DNA of 64,000 nt, taken from Paucidesulfovibrio sp050251775. Lineage in GTDB: Bacteria > Desulfobacterota > Desulfovibrionia > Desulfovibrionales > Desulfovibrionaceae. The stretch covers positions 3,414-67,413 of the forward strand of contig JBFWMD010000011.1 in the NCBI GenBank assembly GCA_050251775.1. Reading direction: 5' to 3'. This document shows, piece after piece, positions 40,155 through 48,965 of the stretch. The number at the start of each line of letters is the position of its first letter. The first letter of the stretch is position 1. The notes below the pieces were generated by a model. That model ran no database searches and was not told the origin of the DNA. It saw only the letters and a list, made by a program, of their open reading frames with translations. The translations under genes were made by a program, and so were the position numbers.

Positions 40155-40898
40155 CTATTTCTTACGCCAGAGCGTGCTGATTCTGGCCATTTCCACACCG
40201 TCGGCGTCGCGTTTGAGCATGTGCAGCAGCTCCATTTCCGAGCCGTTTTGGGCGCAAAAAGAGGTCAATTGCTCGTGCGCCTGGCATTCCTGCCGGAAAG
40301 AGATGTCCATCTCCCGTAAAAAAAAGTCTTCCAGCCAGGCGTCGGGCACGCTTTCCAGAGCCCATTCAATGAAGTGCACGTTGTTCACGTGGCCGTTCAC
40401 GTCCATGTCGCTGCGGCGGGAGGTCAGCCCAACGCTGTGCTCGGCATCCTTCATCCGGGACACGGAACGCCTTTCGAATTCCAGGCTGCGCTCGCCACTG
40501 TAAGGCATGGGCGCGCCGTCCTCGTGAAACGAAACCATTTTCCGCTCCGCGATGTCCATGTAGGCCCAGGCCGTGGTGCAGCGGCCCATCATCTGGTCGT
40601 TCGCATCGCTGATGCGGAAATCGCGGTAGGCGAGATGCTTGTCCTTGGCCGAGGGCCAGGTGAGCACTCGGATTTCCTCGCCGGGCAGCGGGTAGCCGTC
40701 CATTTGGATGCGCATGCGGGTCATGACCCAGGCCACATTCTTTTCGAGCAGATCCTCGCGACCGTAGCCCAGGAGCGTCGCATGCCGCCAGGCAATCTCC
40801 TGAAGATAGTTCCCGATGGTCCCGATTCCAGCTCTGCCGTCCGGGCCGCATTCATCCACGCGAACGGTGAACGCCGCCCGATGCCTGTTCTCTTCCAT
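40155..40898 (-). CDS. Acyl-ACP thioesterase (FatA/FatB-like)
   Basis: A 247-aa double hot-dog protein of the bacterial acyl-ACP thioesterase family, which hydrolyses acyl-acyl carrier protein to free fatty acid. The first half has FTVRVDECGPDGRAGIGTIGNYLQEIAWRHA and the tandem hot-dog region AWVMTRMRIQMDGYPLPGEEI. The second half has the RRSDMDVNGHVNNVHFIEWALE segment, which contains the N-x-H-x-N-N-x-x-F/Y catalytic pattern of plant and bacterial FatA/B enzymes. Start 40898 is preceded by AAAGGAG; longer in-frame starts are less supported. It is monocistronic, with its own terminator. Confidence 0.88.
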   Translation of the reverse strand: MEENRHRAAFTVRVDECGPDGRAGIGTIGNYLQEIAWRHATLLGYGREDLLEKNVAWVMTRMRIQMDGYPLPGEEIRVLTWPSAKDKHLAYRDFRISDANDQMMGRCTTAWAYMDIAERKMVSFHEDGAPMPYSGERSLEFERRSVSRMKDAEHSVGLTSRRSDMDVNGHVNNVHFIEWALESVPDAWLEDFFLREMDISFRQECQAHEQLTSFCAQNGSEMELLHMLKRDADGVEMARISTLWRKK

Positions 40899-41089
40899 AG
40901 ATTCGCTCCTTTGCATGCCCGGTACTTTTCCTTTTCTCCCGGCGAATGGCAACCCGCAAACGCTGTTTCAGCGTTGGCCGGCACAACAAACCCGCCAAAC
41001 CGGACAGCGGGCATCCCCACGCGTTGATGCGCAACTTTTTTCATGGAGTTTCGCACGGGGTCCTGGAGCGGACAGCGGAGTCCGTCCAC

Positions 41090-41121
41090 AAAAAAAGGCC
41101 CGGACCGCAATGGTCCGGGCC
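41090..41121 (-). terminator. Rho-independent terminator of the qrc operon
   Basis: GGCCCGGACC (41097-41106), loop GCAAT, GGTCCGGGCC (41112-41121) is followed on the minus strand by seven T (plus 41090-41096). It lies 25 nt after the qrcD stop. Confidence 0.93.
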
Positions 41122-41145
41122 AACAATGAGAGCGTATTCGTAACC

Positions 41146-42375
41146 CTAGGAGTTCAACTCACGCTCCTGCGGGAAGACCGGCAGGTAGCGGTAGGAGAGC
41201 ATCAGCACCAGCACGCCGTAAGCGACGATCATGGCGCTGGTGGCGATCTCCGACCAGTTCGGGGCGTAGGTGTACCACTTGTCAAAGGGCATCACCGGCA
41301 GCGCGATGGTCTGGACGGTGAAGACGTAGCGGTTGATCACGATGCCCGCGCAGTCGAGAATCGCGGCCGTGTACAGCAGCCAGGGGCGGTTGCGGATCGC
41401 GGGCACGATGAGCATGATGGCCGGGAGCAGGCCGCAGACCAGCAGCTCGGTCCAGAACATCCACTTGCCGTAGATCATGCCGTGGAACATCTGGTCGAAG
41501 GTGAAGCCCATGCGCGGGAGCACGCCGGTGGCCCAGGCCCAGGTGTCCAGGTACTTGAAGAACAGGTACAGGCAAAGCATGGAACCGGCGATCTTGCCCA
41601 TCAGGGCCTTGACCTTGAACTCCACCAGCTTCTTGCCGGTGATCTTCTCCATGGCGGTGCAGACCAGGACCGTGAAGACCGGTCCGGAGGCCACTGCCGA
41701 GAGCACGAAGAGGAAGAAGGTCCACGGCCAGATGAAGAATCCGTCGCGGAAGGCGTACGGACGGCCGATGAGCACGCCGTACATGCCGCCCAGGGAGCCC
41801 TGGTGGAAGGTGGAGAGGAAGGTTCCCAGGCCGGCGAACAGGGCCATATGCACGTGCATGTTGTGCGCGAGCGCATGGATGAACTTGTTCCGGTTGAGCT
41901 GCTTCTGCTCCAGAATCAGCGGAACGAACTCGATGATCAGCACCGTGCAGTAGCAGGTGATGCAGAAGATAACTTCCGTGAGCATGGAGTGGACGTTCGG
42001 ATGCCAGTAGCCGAACCAGGCCCGGCCCGGCTGGCCGATGTCCATGGTCAGGACGAGCATGGCGCCGGAGTAGCAGATGAACCCGACGATGACCGTCAGG
42101 TTGATGATCTTCTCCAGCTGTTTGATCTTCAGGATGTACTTCAGGAAGCCCGAGAAGAACGCACCCGCGCCCAGGGCGATGACCGCCAGGTCGAAGGTGA
42201 TCCAGAGGGCGAATCCGAAGTAGTTGTCCATGGCCGTGACGCCGATCCCGTTATAAAGGATCAGGAAGGCGGCGTACACGCCCCAGAGCAGCACCGCGCT
42301 GACAATGCCGACCCAGAGAAGGTACTTGCCGAACGAGCACCGCGTGGCGCCTTCGGGGAAGAGTTTGCTATCCAT
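41146..42375 (-). CDS. qrcD: Quinone reductase complex membrane subunit QrcD (NrfD-like)
   Basis: A 409-aa integral membrane protein of the NrfD/PsrC family with about ten spans. It binds menaquinone and anchors the Qrc complex, which passes electrons from periplasmic hydrogenases and formate dehydrogenases through cytochrome c3 to the quinone pool. Family features include long helices with conserved acidic and aromatic residues (LTEVIFCITCYCTVLIIEFV, NKFIHALAHNMHVHMALFAG). It lies 12 nt after qrcC and is the last gene of qrcABCD, before a strong terminator. The gene order is as in Desulfovibrio vulgaris. Confidence 0.95.
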   Translation of the reverse strand: MDSKLFPEGATRCSFGKYLLWVGIVSAVLLWGVYAAFLILYNGIGVTAMDNYFGFALWITFDLAVIALGAGAFFSGFLKYILKIKQLEKIINLTVIVGFICYSGAMLVLTMDIGQPGRAWFGYWHPNVHSMLTEVIFCITCYCTVLIIEFVPLILEQKQLNRNKFIHALAHNMHVHMALFAGLGTFLSTFHQGSLGGMYGVLIGRPYAFRDGFFIWPWTFFLFVLSAVASGPVFTVLVCTAMEKITGKKLVEFKVKALMGKIAGSMLCLYLFFKYLDTWAWATGVLPRMGFTFDQMFHGMIYGKWMFWTELLVCGLLPAIMLIVPAIRNRPWLLYTAAILDCAGIVINRYVFTVQTIALPVMPFDKWYTYAPNWSEIATSAMIVAYGVLVLMLSYRYLPVFPQERELNS

Positions 42376-42387
42376 GTTCCCTCCTCC

Positions 42388-43227
42388 TTATTCGTGGCCT
42401 TGAGAGGCTTGTTTGACCGCGGAGTTGTGGTCGCCGGCGGCATGGTTGTCACCCTGCTTGCGGACCCACTCGCGCTTGCTCATGTAGTAGACCTGGGGAG
42501 CCAGGCCGAGCTTTTCGAGCAGCCGGAAGCTGTTCGGATTCTTGGACAACTCGTGAACTTTGTGTTCCGGGTTGTTCAAGTCGCCGAAAACGATGGCTCC
42601 GGTGGGGCAGGCCTCGACGCAGGCCGGAACATAGTAGCCTTCCGGCAGTTCCATGGGGTCGATGCCCTCCTCGCGGGCGCGGTCCTTGGCCTTGAGGTAG
42701 CGGGTGTGGCAGAAGTTGCACTTCTCGACCACGCCGCGGGGTCGGACCGAAGTCTCGGGGGAGAGGGTCTTGTCCATGCCGTCGGGCCACAACGGATCCC
42801 ACCAGTTGAAGTAACGGGCATGGTAGGGACACGCGGCCATGCAGTACCGGCAGCCGATGCAGCGCGGGTAGATCTGGCTGACGATGCCGCCTTCCTCGTT
42901 CTTCTCCGTGGCCACGACCGGGCACACGGGCACGCAGGCCGGGTTGCCGCACTGCATGCAGGGACGGGGCAGGTAGGCCGTATCCCGATTGGGGAAGGCC
43001 TCGCCGTTGTTCAGCTCGTAGACGTTGAGCCAGGTCAGCGTCCGGAGCTTGTTGGAGGGATCGTCCCGCTTGGTGGTCATCATCTGAAGGCTGTTGTGCG
43101 GGTCCTCACCGGTCATGGGGGCGATGTTGTTCTCGACCTGGCACGAAACCATACACGCGCCGCAGCCCGTGCATTTGTCGATGTCGACAACCATGCCCCA
43201 TTTGATCTTGAATTCTTTTACATGCAT
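42388..43227 (-). CDS. qrcC: Quinone reductase complex iron-sulfur subunit QrcC
   Basis: A 279-aa periplasmic-side iron-sulfur protein with four Cys clusters in the ferredoxin-like order of NrfC/PsrB proteins: CTGCGACMVSCQ, CMQCGNPACVPVCP, CIGCRYCMAACPYHA and CNFCHTRYLK...CVEACPTGAIVFG. These can hold up to four [4Fe-4S] clusters that wire QrcA/QrcB to QrcD. No signal peptide is seen, so export would be with Tat-dependent QrcB, as is usual for such hitchhiker subunits. It is separated from qrcB by 11 nt and from qrcD by 12 nt. Confidence 0.95.
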   Translation of the reverse strand: MHVKEFKIKWGMVVDIDKCTGCGACMVSCQVENNIAPMTGEDPHNSLQMMTTKRDDPSNKLRTLTWLNVYELNNGEAFPNRDTAYLPRPCMQCGNPACVPVCPVVATEKNEEGGIVSQIYPRCIGCRYCMAACPYHARYFNWWDPLWPDGMDKTLSPETSVRPRGVVEKCNFCHTRYLKAKDRAREEGIDPMELPEGYYVPACVEACPTGAIVFGDLNNPEHKVHELSKNPNSFRLLEKLGLAPQVYYMSKREWVRKQGDNHAAGDHNSAVKQASQGHE

Positions 43228-43238
43228 GTTGGTCCCCC

Positions 43239-45236
43239 CTACATTTTCGCAAGAGTCACGGCAGAGCCAGCCCAGGCGGACCCGCCAGACTCGGCGCTCA
43301 CGGTGAGGATCTTGTAGACGTTATCACCCTTGCCCTTGGAGAACTCGTCCCAGGCGGTGCGCCCGAAACCGAGCGGCGCGGCGACCACGCCGGGCATCAC
43401 GCCCTCGTCCACAAGCACCAGAGCGGCGCATTCCGCACCGTTGGCGGCCAGCTTCACCGCGGAACCGTCCTTGAGGCCGTTGGCCTTGGCGGTCTCCGAG
43501 TTCACGCGGACAAACATCTGTTTGCCCTTGATCTCGCTGTCGCGGATGGTGGTCGGGTTGTGCGGGCTGGTGGCCACGGCGGCGGAACCGAAGTTCCGCT
43601 GGCTGTAAGCGAACAGAGCCAGTTCGCCGGAGACCTTGTCCGCGGAGGAGAGGGTATCCACGGCCAGACCCACGGAGTAGGAACCCACCGTGCCGGTGGC
43701 GGCATCGGCGGCATCCGCCTTGGCGGAAAGCACGTCCTCGAAGGTCTCGAAGCCGAGATCCAGGCCCAGATCGGCGGCCAGTTCCAGAGCGAAGTCCGGG
43801 GCGCCCTTGACGTTCAGCGCGGCCTTGTACACCGGCGAGGACGCCACGTAGGTGGTGTTGGCCACGCCAAAGGGGCTGACCAGGTCGTCGGCGCGCTCAA
43901 AGGGATGGGCCGCGGGCAGCACGAGGTCGGCCACGGCGGCGGTTTCATCCTTGAAGGTGCTGAAGGCCACGGCGAAACCGGCCTTCTCGAAGACCTTGGC
44001 GCCGTACTGCGGCAGGCCGTAGACCGGGTTGGCGTCGTACACGAGGCAGACCTGCGGGGCAAACGCGCCGGAGGCCACATCGGCCATGAGGTCCTTCTCG
44101 AAGCGGGCCGTGCGGCCCAGGGCGGAACTGATCACGGTATCGACCTCGGGCAGAGCGGCCATGCCGCCCTCGGCGTTGAGACGACCGAGGAGCATGTTCA
44201 CGATGACGCCGGCAGCGGCCACAGCCGGGCTGCACGCGTAGTCGGCAACCACGACCGGAGCCGAGGCGTTCAGCAGTTTTCCGGCCAGTTCGGCCAGGGC
44301 TTCCTTGCTCACACCCGAGAGCTTCTCGACCTGGGCCGGGGAGAACTTGGAGGCCAGCAGACTACGCAGCGCGCCGAAATCGCCGCTCTCAAGGGACTTG
44401 CCCTCGGTGATCAGATTGTAGGCCAGGCCCAGCAGGAAGGCGGTCAGGCCTTCGGGATGCACGGGAACCCACTGGTCGCAGACCGAGGCGGTGTGGTTCC
44501 GGGCAGGACCGGCGTAAACGTAAGCGGCGGTGGCCTCCTCGCCCGCCGGGTGGCTGGCGGCGAAGGCCTTCATGTAGCTGACGCTCGGACCCCAGGAATC
44601 CAGTCCGTCCACGCCCGCGAAGAGCACGAAGTCGGCGTTTTCCAGATCGTAGCCAAGCTGGCCCTCGCCGCCCATGAGCCCGTTCCAGGCTTTGGTGGCG
44701 GCCATCTGCGGGCTGGGCATCATGTAGTAGTCGGAGCTTCCGAGCTCGGCGAGCAAGCCGGAGAAGACTTCGTTGCCAGTTCCGGTGTCGTCGCCGGAGA
44801 TCACGGCCACGGAGGAACCGGCGGCCTGGATCTTTTCAGCGAGCAGTTTTTTGGCGTCGTCCCAGGAGATGGACTCGTACTTGCCCTCGCCCGTCTTGAC
44901 CAGCGGTCCGGCCACGCGGGTGGGGCTGTACATCATGGGCACGGCGTCGGCGCAGACCGGGCAGATGCCGCCCTGGCTGAGCGGATTGTCCACGTCGCCC
45001 CTGGTTCCATAAGGCTCGCCGCCCACGGTCTCCACCTGCACGGCGCAGCCGGAGGGACACAGCTTGCTCACGGCGGGAACACCTTCCACGGCGCCTTTCT
45101 TCAGTTTCGGAATCCAGCCCCAGTTCTGGGTCCAGATGGAAACGTCATCCAGCGTTTTCCAGATCACGGGGGTGACAAGCAGACCAAGCGTGCCACCCAC
45201 GGAGAATTGTATGAATGCTCTGCGATTCAAACCCAT
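43239..45236 (-). CDS. qrcB: Quinone reductase complex molybdopterin-family subunit QrcB
   Basis: A 665-aa subunit of the molybdopterin oxidoreductase superfamily. In characterised Qrc it is reported to lack molybdenum and catalysis and to have a structural role; that is established knowledge, not seen here. The N-terminus has a Tat-type signal (NRRAFIQFSVGGTLGLLV). The first Cys motif is incomplete (LCPSGCAV...GGICPVCAD). Superfamily elements WDDAKKLLAEKI, LFAGVDGLDSWGPS and ADLVLPAAHPFERADDLVSP are visible. Start 45236 has AAGGGG upstream; a longer frame start is not supported. It lies between qrcA and qrcC, 16 and 11 nt away. Confidence 0.94.
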   Translation of the reverse strand: MGLNRRAFIQFSVGGTLGLLVTPVIWKTLDDVSIWTQNWGWIPKLKKGAVEGVPAVSKLCPSGCAVQVETVGGEPYGTRGDVDNPLSQGGICPVCADAVPMMYSPTRVAGPLVKTGEGKYESISWDDAKKLLAEKIQAAGSSVAVISGDDTGTGNEVFSGLLAELGSSDYYMMPSPQMAATKAWNGLMGGEGQLGYDLENADFVLFAGVDGLDSWGPSVSYMKAFAASHPAGEEATAAYVYAGPARNHTASVCDQWVPVHPEGLTAFLLGLAYNLITEGKSLESGDFGALRSLLASKFSPAQVEKLSGVSKEALAELAGKLLNASAPVVVADYACSPAVAAAGVIVNMLLGRLNAEGGMAALPEVDTVISSALGRTARFEKDLMADVASGAFAPQVCLVYDANPVYGLPQYGAKVFEKAGFAVAFSTFKDETAAVADLVLPAAHPFERADDLVSPFGVANTTYVASSPVYKAALNVKGAPDFALELAADLGLDLGFETFEDVLSAKADAADAATGTVGSYSVGLAVDTLSSADKVSGELALFAYSQRNFGSAAVATSPHNPTTIRDSEIKGKQMFVRVNSETAKANGLKDGSAVKLAANGAECAALVLVDEGVMPGVVAAPLGFGRTAWDEFSKGKGDNVYKILTVSAESGGSAWAGSAVTLAKM

Positions 45237-45252
45237 TGCAGCACCCCTTTCC

Positions 45253-46005
45253 TTACTTGTGGCACACGTAGCAGGCGTTGTCCTGGTGCATCTGAGCATG
45301 GCACCGTTCACACTCCCACATCTTCATGGTCTTCTTGCTGTACCCGGTGAAAATGTTCTCCATGAAAGGAGCCGGGTTGGAGCTAAGATGAATGTCCTTG
45401 GGATGGCAGAGATTGCAATTGGGCCCTTCTTCAGCGTCCGCCTCAGCGGCTTCGGCCTCGCCATGACCCGCTGCCGGAGCCATGGTCAATGCGGCGTGCG
45501 CCTTGTGCGAGAAATAAACGTTGTCCGGCTGGAACTGGTAATTGTACCAGGGGACTTCCTTGCCCCGCGCGAGATACTTGACGACGAATTCGCGCTCGGC
45601 CTTGATGTCCTCGGGTTCGGTGCTCATCAGGAGGCCGTCCAGCTCTTCGGGACCGCTTTCCTGCTTGAGCACATCCTCAATGGACTCCGGGCTGCCGGTG
45701 ACGGCCGCAAGGGCATCCACCAACTCCTGCGGTTCCCCGATGTCGTGACACGAGGCACACTCTTCGTTGGTCGGGAACCCGGCATAGGTTCCGTCCTCGC
45801 GGAAGTAGTGACAGTCCTCGCACGCCATTCCCTGGCCTTCCACGTGAGTCACATGGCTGAAGCGGAACGGCTGTTCTTTCGCGACAAAAAGAATGTCGGG
45901 GAACAGCACCCACCCTGCCACAGCAACCACAAGGAAACCCAGCAGGAACGGAAGGGCTCCACCGTACTGTTTCGATGCTCTCATTTCCTCCATAACCTGC
46001 CCCAT
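45253..46005 (-). CDS. qrcA: Quinone reductase complex multiheme cytochrome QrcA
   Basis: A c-type multiheme cytochrome of about 250 aa with an uncleaved N-terminal membrane anchor (ALPFLLGFLVVAVAGWVLF). Five CXXCH motifs are visible: CEDCH, CASCH, CNLCH, CERCH and CYVCH. The D. vulgaris protein is described as hexaheme; a sixth canonical motif is not present here. A Glu/Ala/Gly-rich insertion (APAAGHGEAEAAEADAEEG) precedes the third motif. QrcA accepts electrons from tetraheme cytochrome c3. The start is uncertain among 46005, 45993 and 45984; an AGGAG lies close to 46005. It is the first gene of the operon, with a promoter candidate about 55-80 nt upstream. Confidence 0.93.
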   Translation of the reverse strand: MGQVMEEMRASKQYGGALPFLLGFLVVAVAGWVLFPDILFVAKEQPFRFSHVTHVEGQGMACEDCHYFREDGTYAGFPTNEECASCHDIGEPQELVDALAAVTGSPESIEDVLKQESGPEELDGLLMSTEPEDIKAEREFVVKYLARGKEVPWYNYQFQPDNVYFSHKAHAALTMAPAAGHGEAEAAEADAEEGPNCNLCHPKDIHLSSNPAPFMENIFTGYSKKTMKMWECERCHAQMHQDNACYVCHK

Positions 46006-46058
46006 CACTCCTAGAGTTTTTTGAAAAAACACAAAAAACGGCCAAATGAATTACGTTC

Positions 46059-46087
46059 CTTTACGGCAGAGAAGTTTTCCGTGTCAA
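46059..46087 (-). promoter_or_regulatory. Candidate qrc operon promoter
   Basis: The minus strand reads TTGACA (plus 46082-46087), 17 nt, GTAAAG (plus 46059-46064). The -35 is perfect and the -10 is weak. It lies in the 178-nt gap after manC. Confidence 0.4.
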
Positions 46088-46183
46088 GAGAATATGAAAA
46101 ATTTCACGAGGTTTCGCCTTCGTAATGACTTAGGAAAGCTCCTGATATTCCGGGAGATAGCAAAGAGATGCCGCCCTGGGCAA

Positions 46184-47617
46184 TCATTTCGCGCGGCCAT
46201 AAATATCGTCGAATCGGACGATGTCGTCTTCTTCCAGATAGCTTCCTGATTGAATTTCAATGAGTTCGAGCGACAAGCGCCCCGGATTGGTGAGCCGGTG
46301 GACCGCTGTCTTGGGAATGTCCACGGATTGATTTTCCACCAGGATCATCTCCCTGCCGTTGATCTCCACCTCGGCCGTGCCCTGCACCACGACCCAGTGC
46401 TCGGAGCGGTGGTGGTGCATCTGGCTCGAAAGCCGCGCCCCCGGCAGGACCTCAATGCGTTTGATCTTATACAGCGGCCCGTTCTCCAGGACCAGATAGC
46501 TGCCCCAGGGGCGGCGCACCAGGGGATGGCTCATGGCCAGGGAGCTGCCCTGGCTGCGCAACGCGGCCACCACGTCCTTGACGCGCTGCACGTCCACCAG
46601 CGGGCAGGCCAGGGTTGCGTCCCTGGTCTGGACCATGATCATGTCCCGCAGGCCCACGGCGGCGAGTTTGCCGCTCTCGGACACCAGCAGGCAGCCGTCG
46701 CAGTCCACGACCATGACATCGCCCCGAACCACGTTGCCGCGCGCGTCCTTGTCGCCCAGACGGTACATGGCCTCCCAACTGCCCTGGTCCTCCCAGTCGA
46801 AGGACGCCTCGACCATGACGATATTGTCCAGCTTCTCGGCCAGCCCGTAGTCCACGGAAACGGAACGGATGTCGCGATAGCCGGAGGCCAGTTCCCCGGA
46901 TTCCCGCTGCCGCCACCAGGCGTCCAGATCCGGCGCATGGGTCGCCACCGCGTCCAGAAAAACCGGAGCGCGGAACACGAACATGCCGCTGTTCCAGAAA
47001 TGCCGCCCGCTCTCGACCAGTTCCCGGGCCAATTCCAGGCCGGGTTTTTCCACGAACCCGTCCACCTCGTAGGCGCGGTCGCCCAGGGCGCGGCCCCGTT
47101 CCATGTAGCCGTAGCCCGTCTCGGCCTTGCGCGGCGGCACGCCAAAGGTCACGAAATTTCCCTGGGCCGCCAGCTCAAAGGCCCGCTCCAGGCTGCGCGA
47201 AAGCCCTGCCTCGTCCCGGATGATCTGGTCCGAGGGCATCACCACCACCAGGGCCTCGGGGTCTTCCCGCACAATGCGGTCCAGGGCCAGAAGCACCGCC
47301 GGCAAAGTGTTGCGCGCAAGGGGTTCGGCCAGGACGTTGCGCTCCACGTCCGGCTCCACCTCGCGGACCTGCCGGCGCACTTCGAAGACGTGCTCCTCGT
47401 TGGTCACCACCAGGAGCCGTTGCGCATCAAAGAGCCGCACCGCGCGCTCCATGGCCTGGCGCAGCAGCGGCTTTCCGCCGTCCAGGGAGATCAACTGCTT
47501 GGGAAAAAGATGGCGGGAAAGGGGCCAGAGGCGGGTTCCGGACCCGCCCGCCAGAACAATGCCGTACCGGTTGCCCGCGCCAGAGCGGACAACGTTGGTT
47601 TCTGTGCCCGTATTCAT
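46184..47617 (-). CDS. manC: Mannose-1-phosphate guanylyltransferase / mannose-6-phosphate isomerase
   Basis: A 477-aa bifunctional enzyme that makes GDP-mannose from mannose-1-phosphate and GTP, and in the second domain isomerises mannose-6-phosphate. The nucleotidyltransferase signature is LAGGSGTRLWPLSR at the start, with later FVEKPGLELA and the FNWEDQGSW-type segment (SFDWEDQGSWEAMY). The C-terminal cupin has RPWGSYLVLE, MHHHRSEHWVVVQG and IPKTAVHRLTNPG. It supplies surface polysaccharide synthesis together with rfbC; start ATG 47617 overlaps the rfbC stop. Confidence 0.95.
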   Translation of the reverse strand: MNTGTETNVVRSGAGNRYGIVLAGGSGTRLWPLSRHLFPKQLISLDGGKPLLRQAMERAVRLFDAQRLLVVTNEEHVFEVRRQVREVEPDVERNVLAEPLARNTLPAVLLALDRIVREDPEALVVVMPSDQIIRDEAGLSRSLERAFELAAQGNFVTFGVPPRKAETGYGYMERGRALGDRAYEVDGFVEKPGLELARELVESGRHFWNSGMFVFRAPVFLDAVATHAPDLDAWWRQRESGELASGYRDIRSVSVDYGLAEKLDNIVMVEASFDWEDQGSWEAMYRLGDKDARGNVVRGDVMVVDCDGCLLVSESGKLAAVGLRDMIMVQTRDATLACPLVDVQRVKDVVAALRSQGSSLAMSHPLVRRPWGSYLVLENGPLYKIKRIEVLPGARLSSQMHHHRSEHWVVVQGTAEVEINGREMILVENQSVDIPKTAVHRLTNPGRLSLELIEIQSGSYLEEDDIVRFDDIYGRAK

Positions 47618-48207
47618 ATTAAAAGGCCCTCTTTCGACCCGGGTTGGTAGACAAAGGGGGAATCCAGCTCGCTGAGCAGCGGCAGGTTGCGGTCCTTTTC
47701 CGAAAGCACGGGTTCGTCACGGTCCCAGACCGCGGGCCAGTTCACGGCCAGGTCTGGATCGTTCCAGCGGATGCCGCCCTCGGTTTCGGGCGCATAGGGC
47801 GCGTCCACTTTGTACATGAACTCCGTGTGCTCGGAGAGGGTCATGTAGGCGTGGGCGAATCCGGCGGGAATGTAGAGCCGCAGGAAGTTGTGCGCCGTGA
47901 GCCGCAGCTGGCCCCACTTGCCATAGGTGGGCGAGCCGTTGCGGATGTCCACGATCACGTCCACCACCGCGCCCCGCGTGACCCAGACGAGCTTGCCCTG
48001 GGCCGCGGGCGGCCCCTGGAAGTGGAAGCCCCGCAAAACGCCCACCCCGCGCGAATAGGCGTGGTTGTCCTGCACGAAATCGACGGGCAGGCCGTGTTGC
48101 TCGAAAACCGAACGGTTGAAGCTCTCCAGAAAAAAGCCCCGGTTGTCCTGGAAGACTTTCGGCTCCAGAACCAGCACGCCGGGAAACTCGGTTCGGCTGA
48201 TGCGCAT
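47614..48207 (-). CDS. rfbC: dTDP-4-dehydrorhamnose 3,5-epimerase
   Basis: A 197-aa RmlC-family cupin epimerase of the dTDP-rhamnose pathway. It carries FPGVLVLEPKVFQDNRGFFLESFN, FVQDNHAYSRGVGVLRGFHFQ with the catalytic His, GKLVWVTRGAVVDVIVDIR, and YIPAGFAHAYMTLSEHTEFMYKV. It usually works with rfbA, rfbB and rfbD, which are not in the window. ATG 48207 has GGAGGA upstream. It is coupled to manC, an odd pairing of rhamnose and mannose steps that suggests a shared polysaccharide. Confidence 0.94.
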   Translation of the reverse strand: MRISRTEFPGVLVLEPKVFQDNRGFFLESFNRSVFEQHGLPVDFVQDNHAYSRGVGVLRGFHFQGPPAAQGKLVWVTRGAVVDVIVDIRNGSPTYGKWGQLRLTAHNFLRLYIPAGFAHAYMTLSEHTEFMYKVDAPYAPETEGGIRWNDPDLAVNWPAVWDRDEPVLSEKDRNLPLLSELDSPFVYQPGSKEGLLI

Positions 48208-48360
48208 CGTGTTCCTCCGTGGTCCGCAAACGGCGACGATCGTAAGGGAAGTAGCCCAGTTCCCAACGCTGCACAAGCCATGCCGGGAAAATCCTGCCGG
48301 ATATTCCCTTTTGCGGAGAGCAATGCTATTCCTTGCTCCGGACGCGCCACCGGAGAAACC

Positions 48361-48852
48361 ATGAATACACTTGATGTCATTTTTCTTTCCATCCTCATTC
48401 TGCTCGGCTTCCGGGGACTTTTCCGGGGGCTGGTCAAGGAGGCTCTCTCCCTCGGGGCGCTGACCCTGGGCATGCTCGCGGTCCGCCACCTCAGCGGGTA
48501 CGTGGCCCCACACCTGGCTGTTCACATCCAGAACCCCGAAACCGTACAGGCCGCCGCCGCGCTGGTGACCTTCCTCGGAACCGTGGGACTGGTCTGGGTC
48601 GCGGCCCGGCTGCTCTCGGACGCGCTGGCCTACAGCGCGGTCGGCCCCGTGGACAAGGGCCTGGGCCTGGCCTTCGGGCTGGCCGAGGGCTACATCGTCT
48701 GCGTGGCCCTGCTCTACCTAGTGCGCAGCGTCGCCCCGGACTCCGCCCTGCACCAGCAGTCGGCCCTGGCCCCCCTGCTGGCTCCGGGGATGCGCATCCT
48801 GGCCATGAGCCTGCCGGACGGCCTGCGCCAACTGCTGCAGAAAGGCGTCTGA
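48361..48852 (+). CDS. cvpA: CvpA-family membrane protein
   Basis: A 163-aa inner-membrane protein with about four spans, related to CvpA (colicin V production, also linked to envelope homeostasis). The typical opening is LDVIFLSILILLGFRGLFRGLVKEALSLGAL with the conserved FRGLxKE pattern after the first span; VGPVDKGLGLAFGLAEGYIV is the second family hallmark. ATG 48361 has GGAG seven bases upstream. It is divergent from rfbC and lies 113 nt before mazG on the same strand. Confidence 0.88.
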   Translation: MNTLDVIFLSILILLGFRGLFRGLVKEALSLGALTLGMLAVRHLSGYVAPHLAVHIQNPETVQAAAALVTFLGTVGLVWVAARLLSDALAYSAVGPVDKGLGLAFGLAEGYIVCVALLYLVRSVAPDSALHQQSALAPLLAPGMRILAMSLPDGLRQLLQKGV

Positions 48853-48965
48853 GCCCGACGGCACGGCCCTGCCAACACCGCCTTGCCTGAACCGCGAACC
48901 CCGTTGCCCAGATCCGGTCCGGACGCCGTAAGCCCCTCCTTTCCCCCAACCCAACCGAGACGATC

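Noticed and set aside
40816..45350. Long plus-strand frames over the qrc operon
   Set aside because: Shadows of qrcDCBA; the minus strand has the cytochrome, Fe-S and NrfD signatures and a matching terminator.
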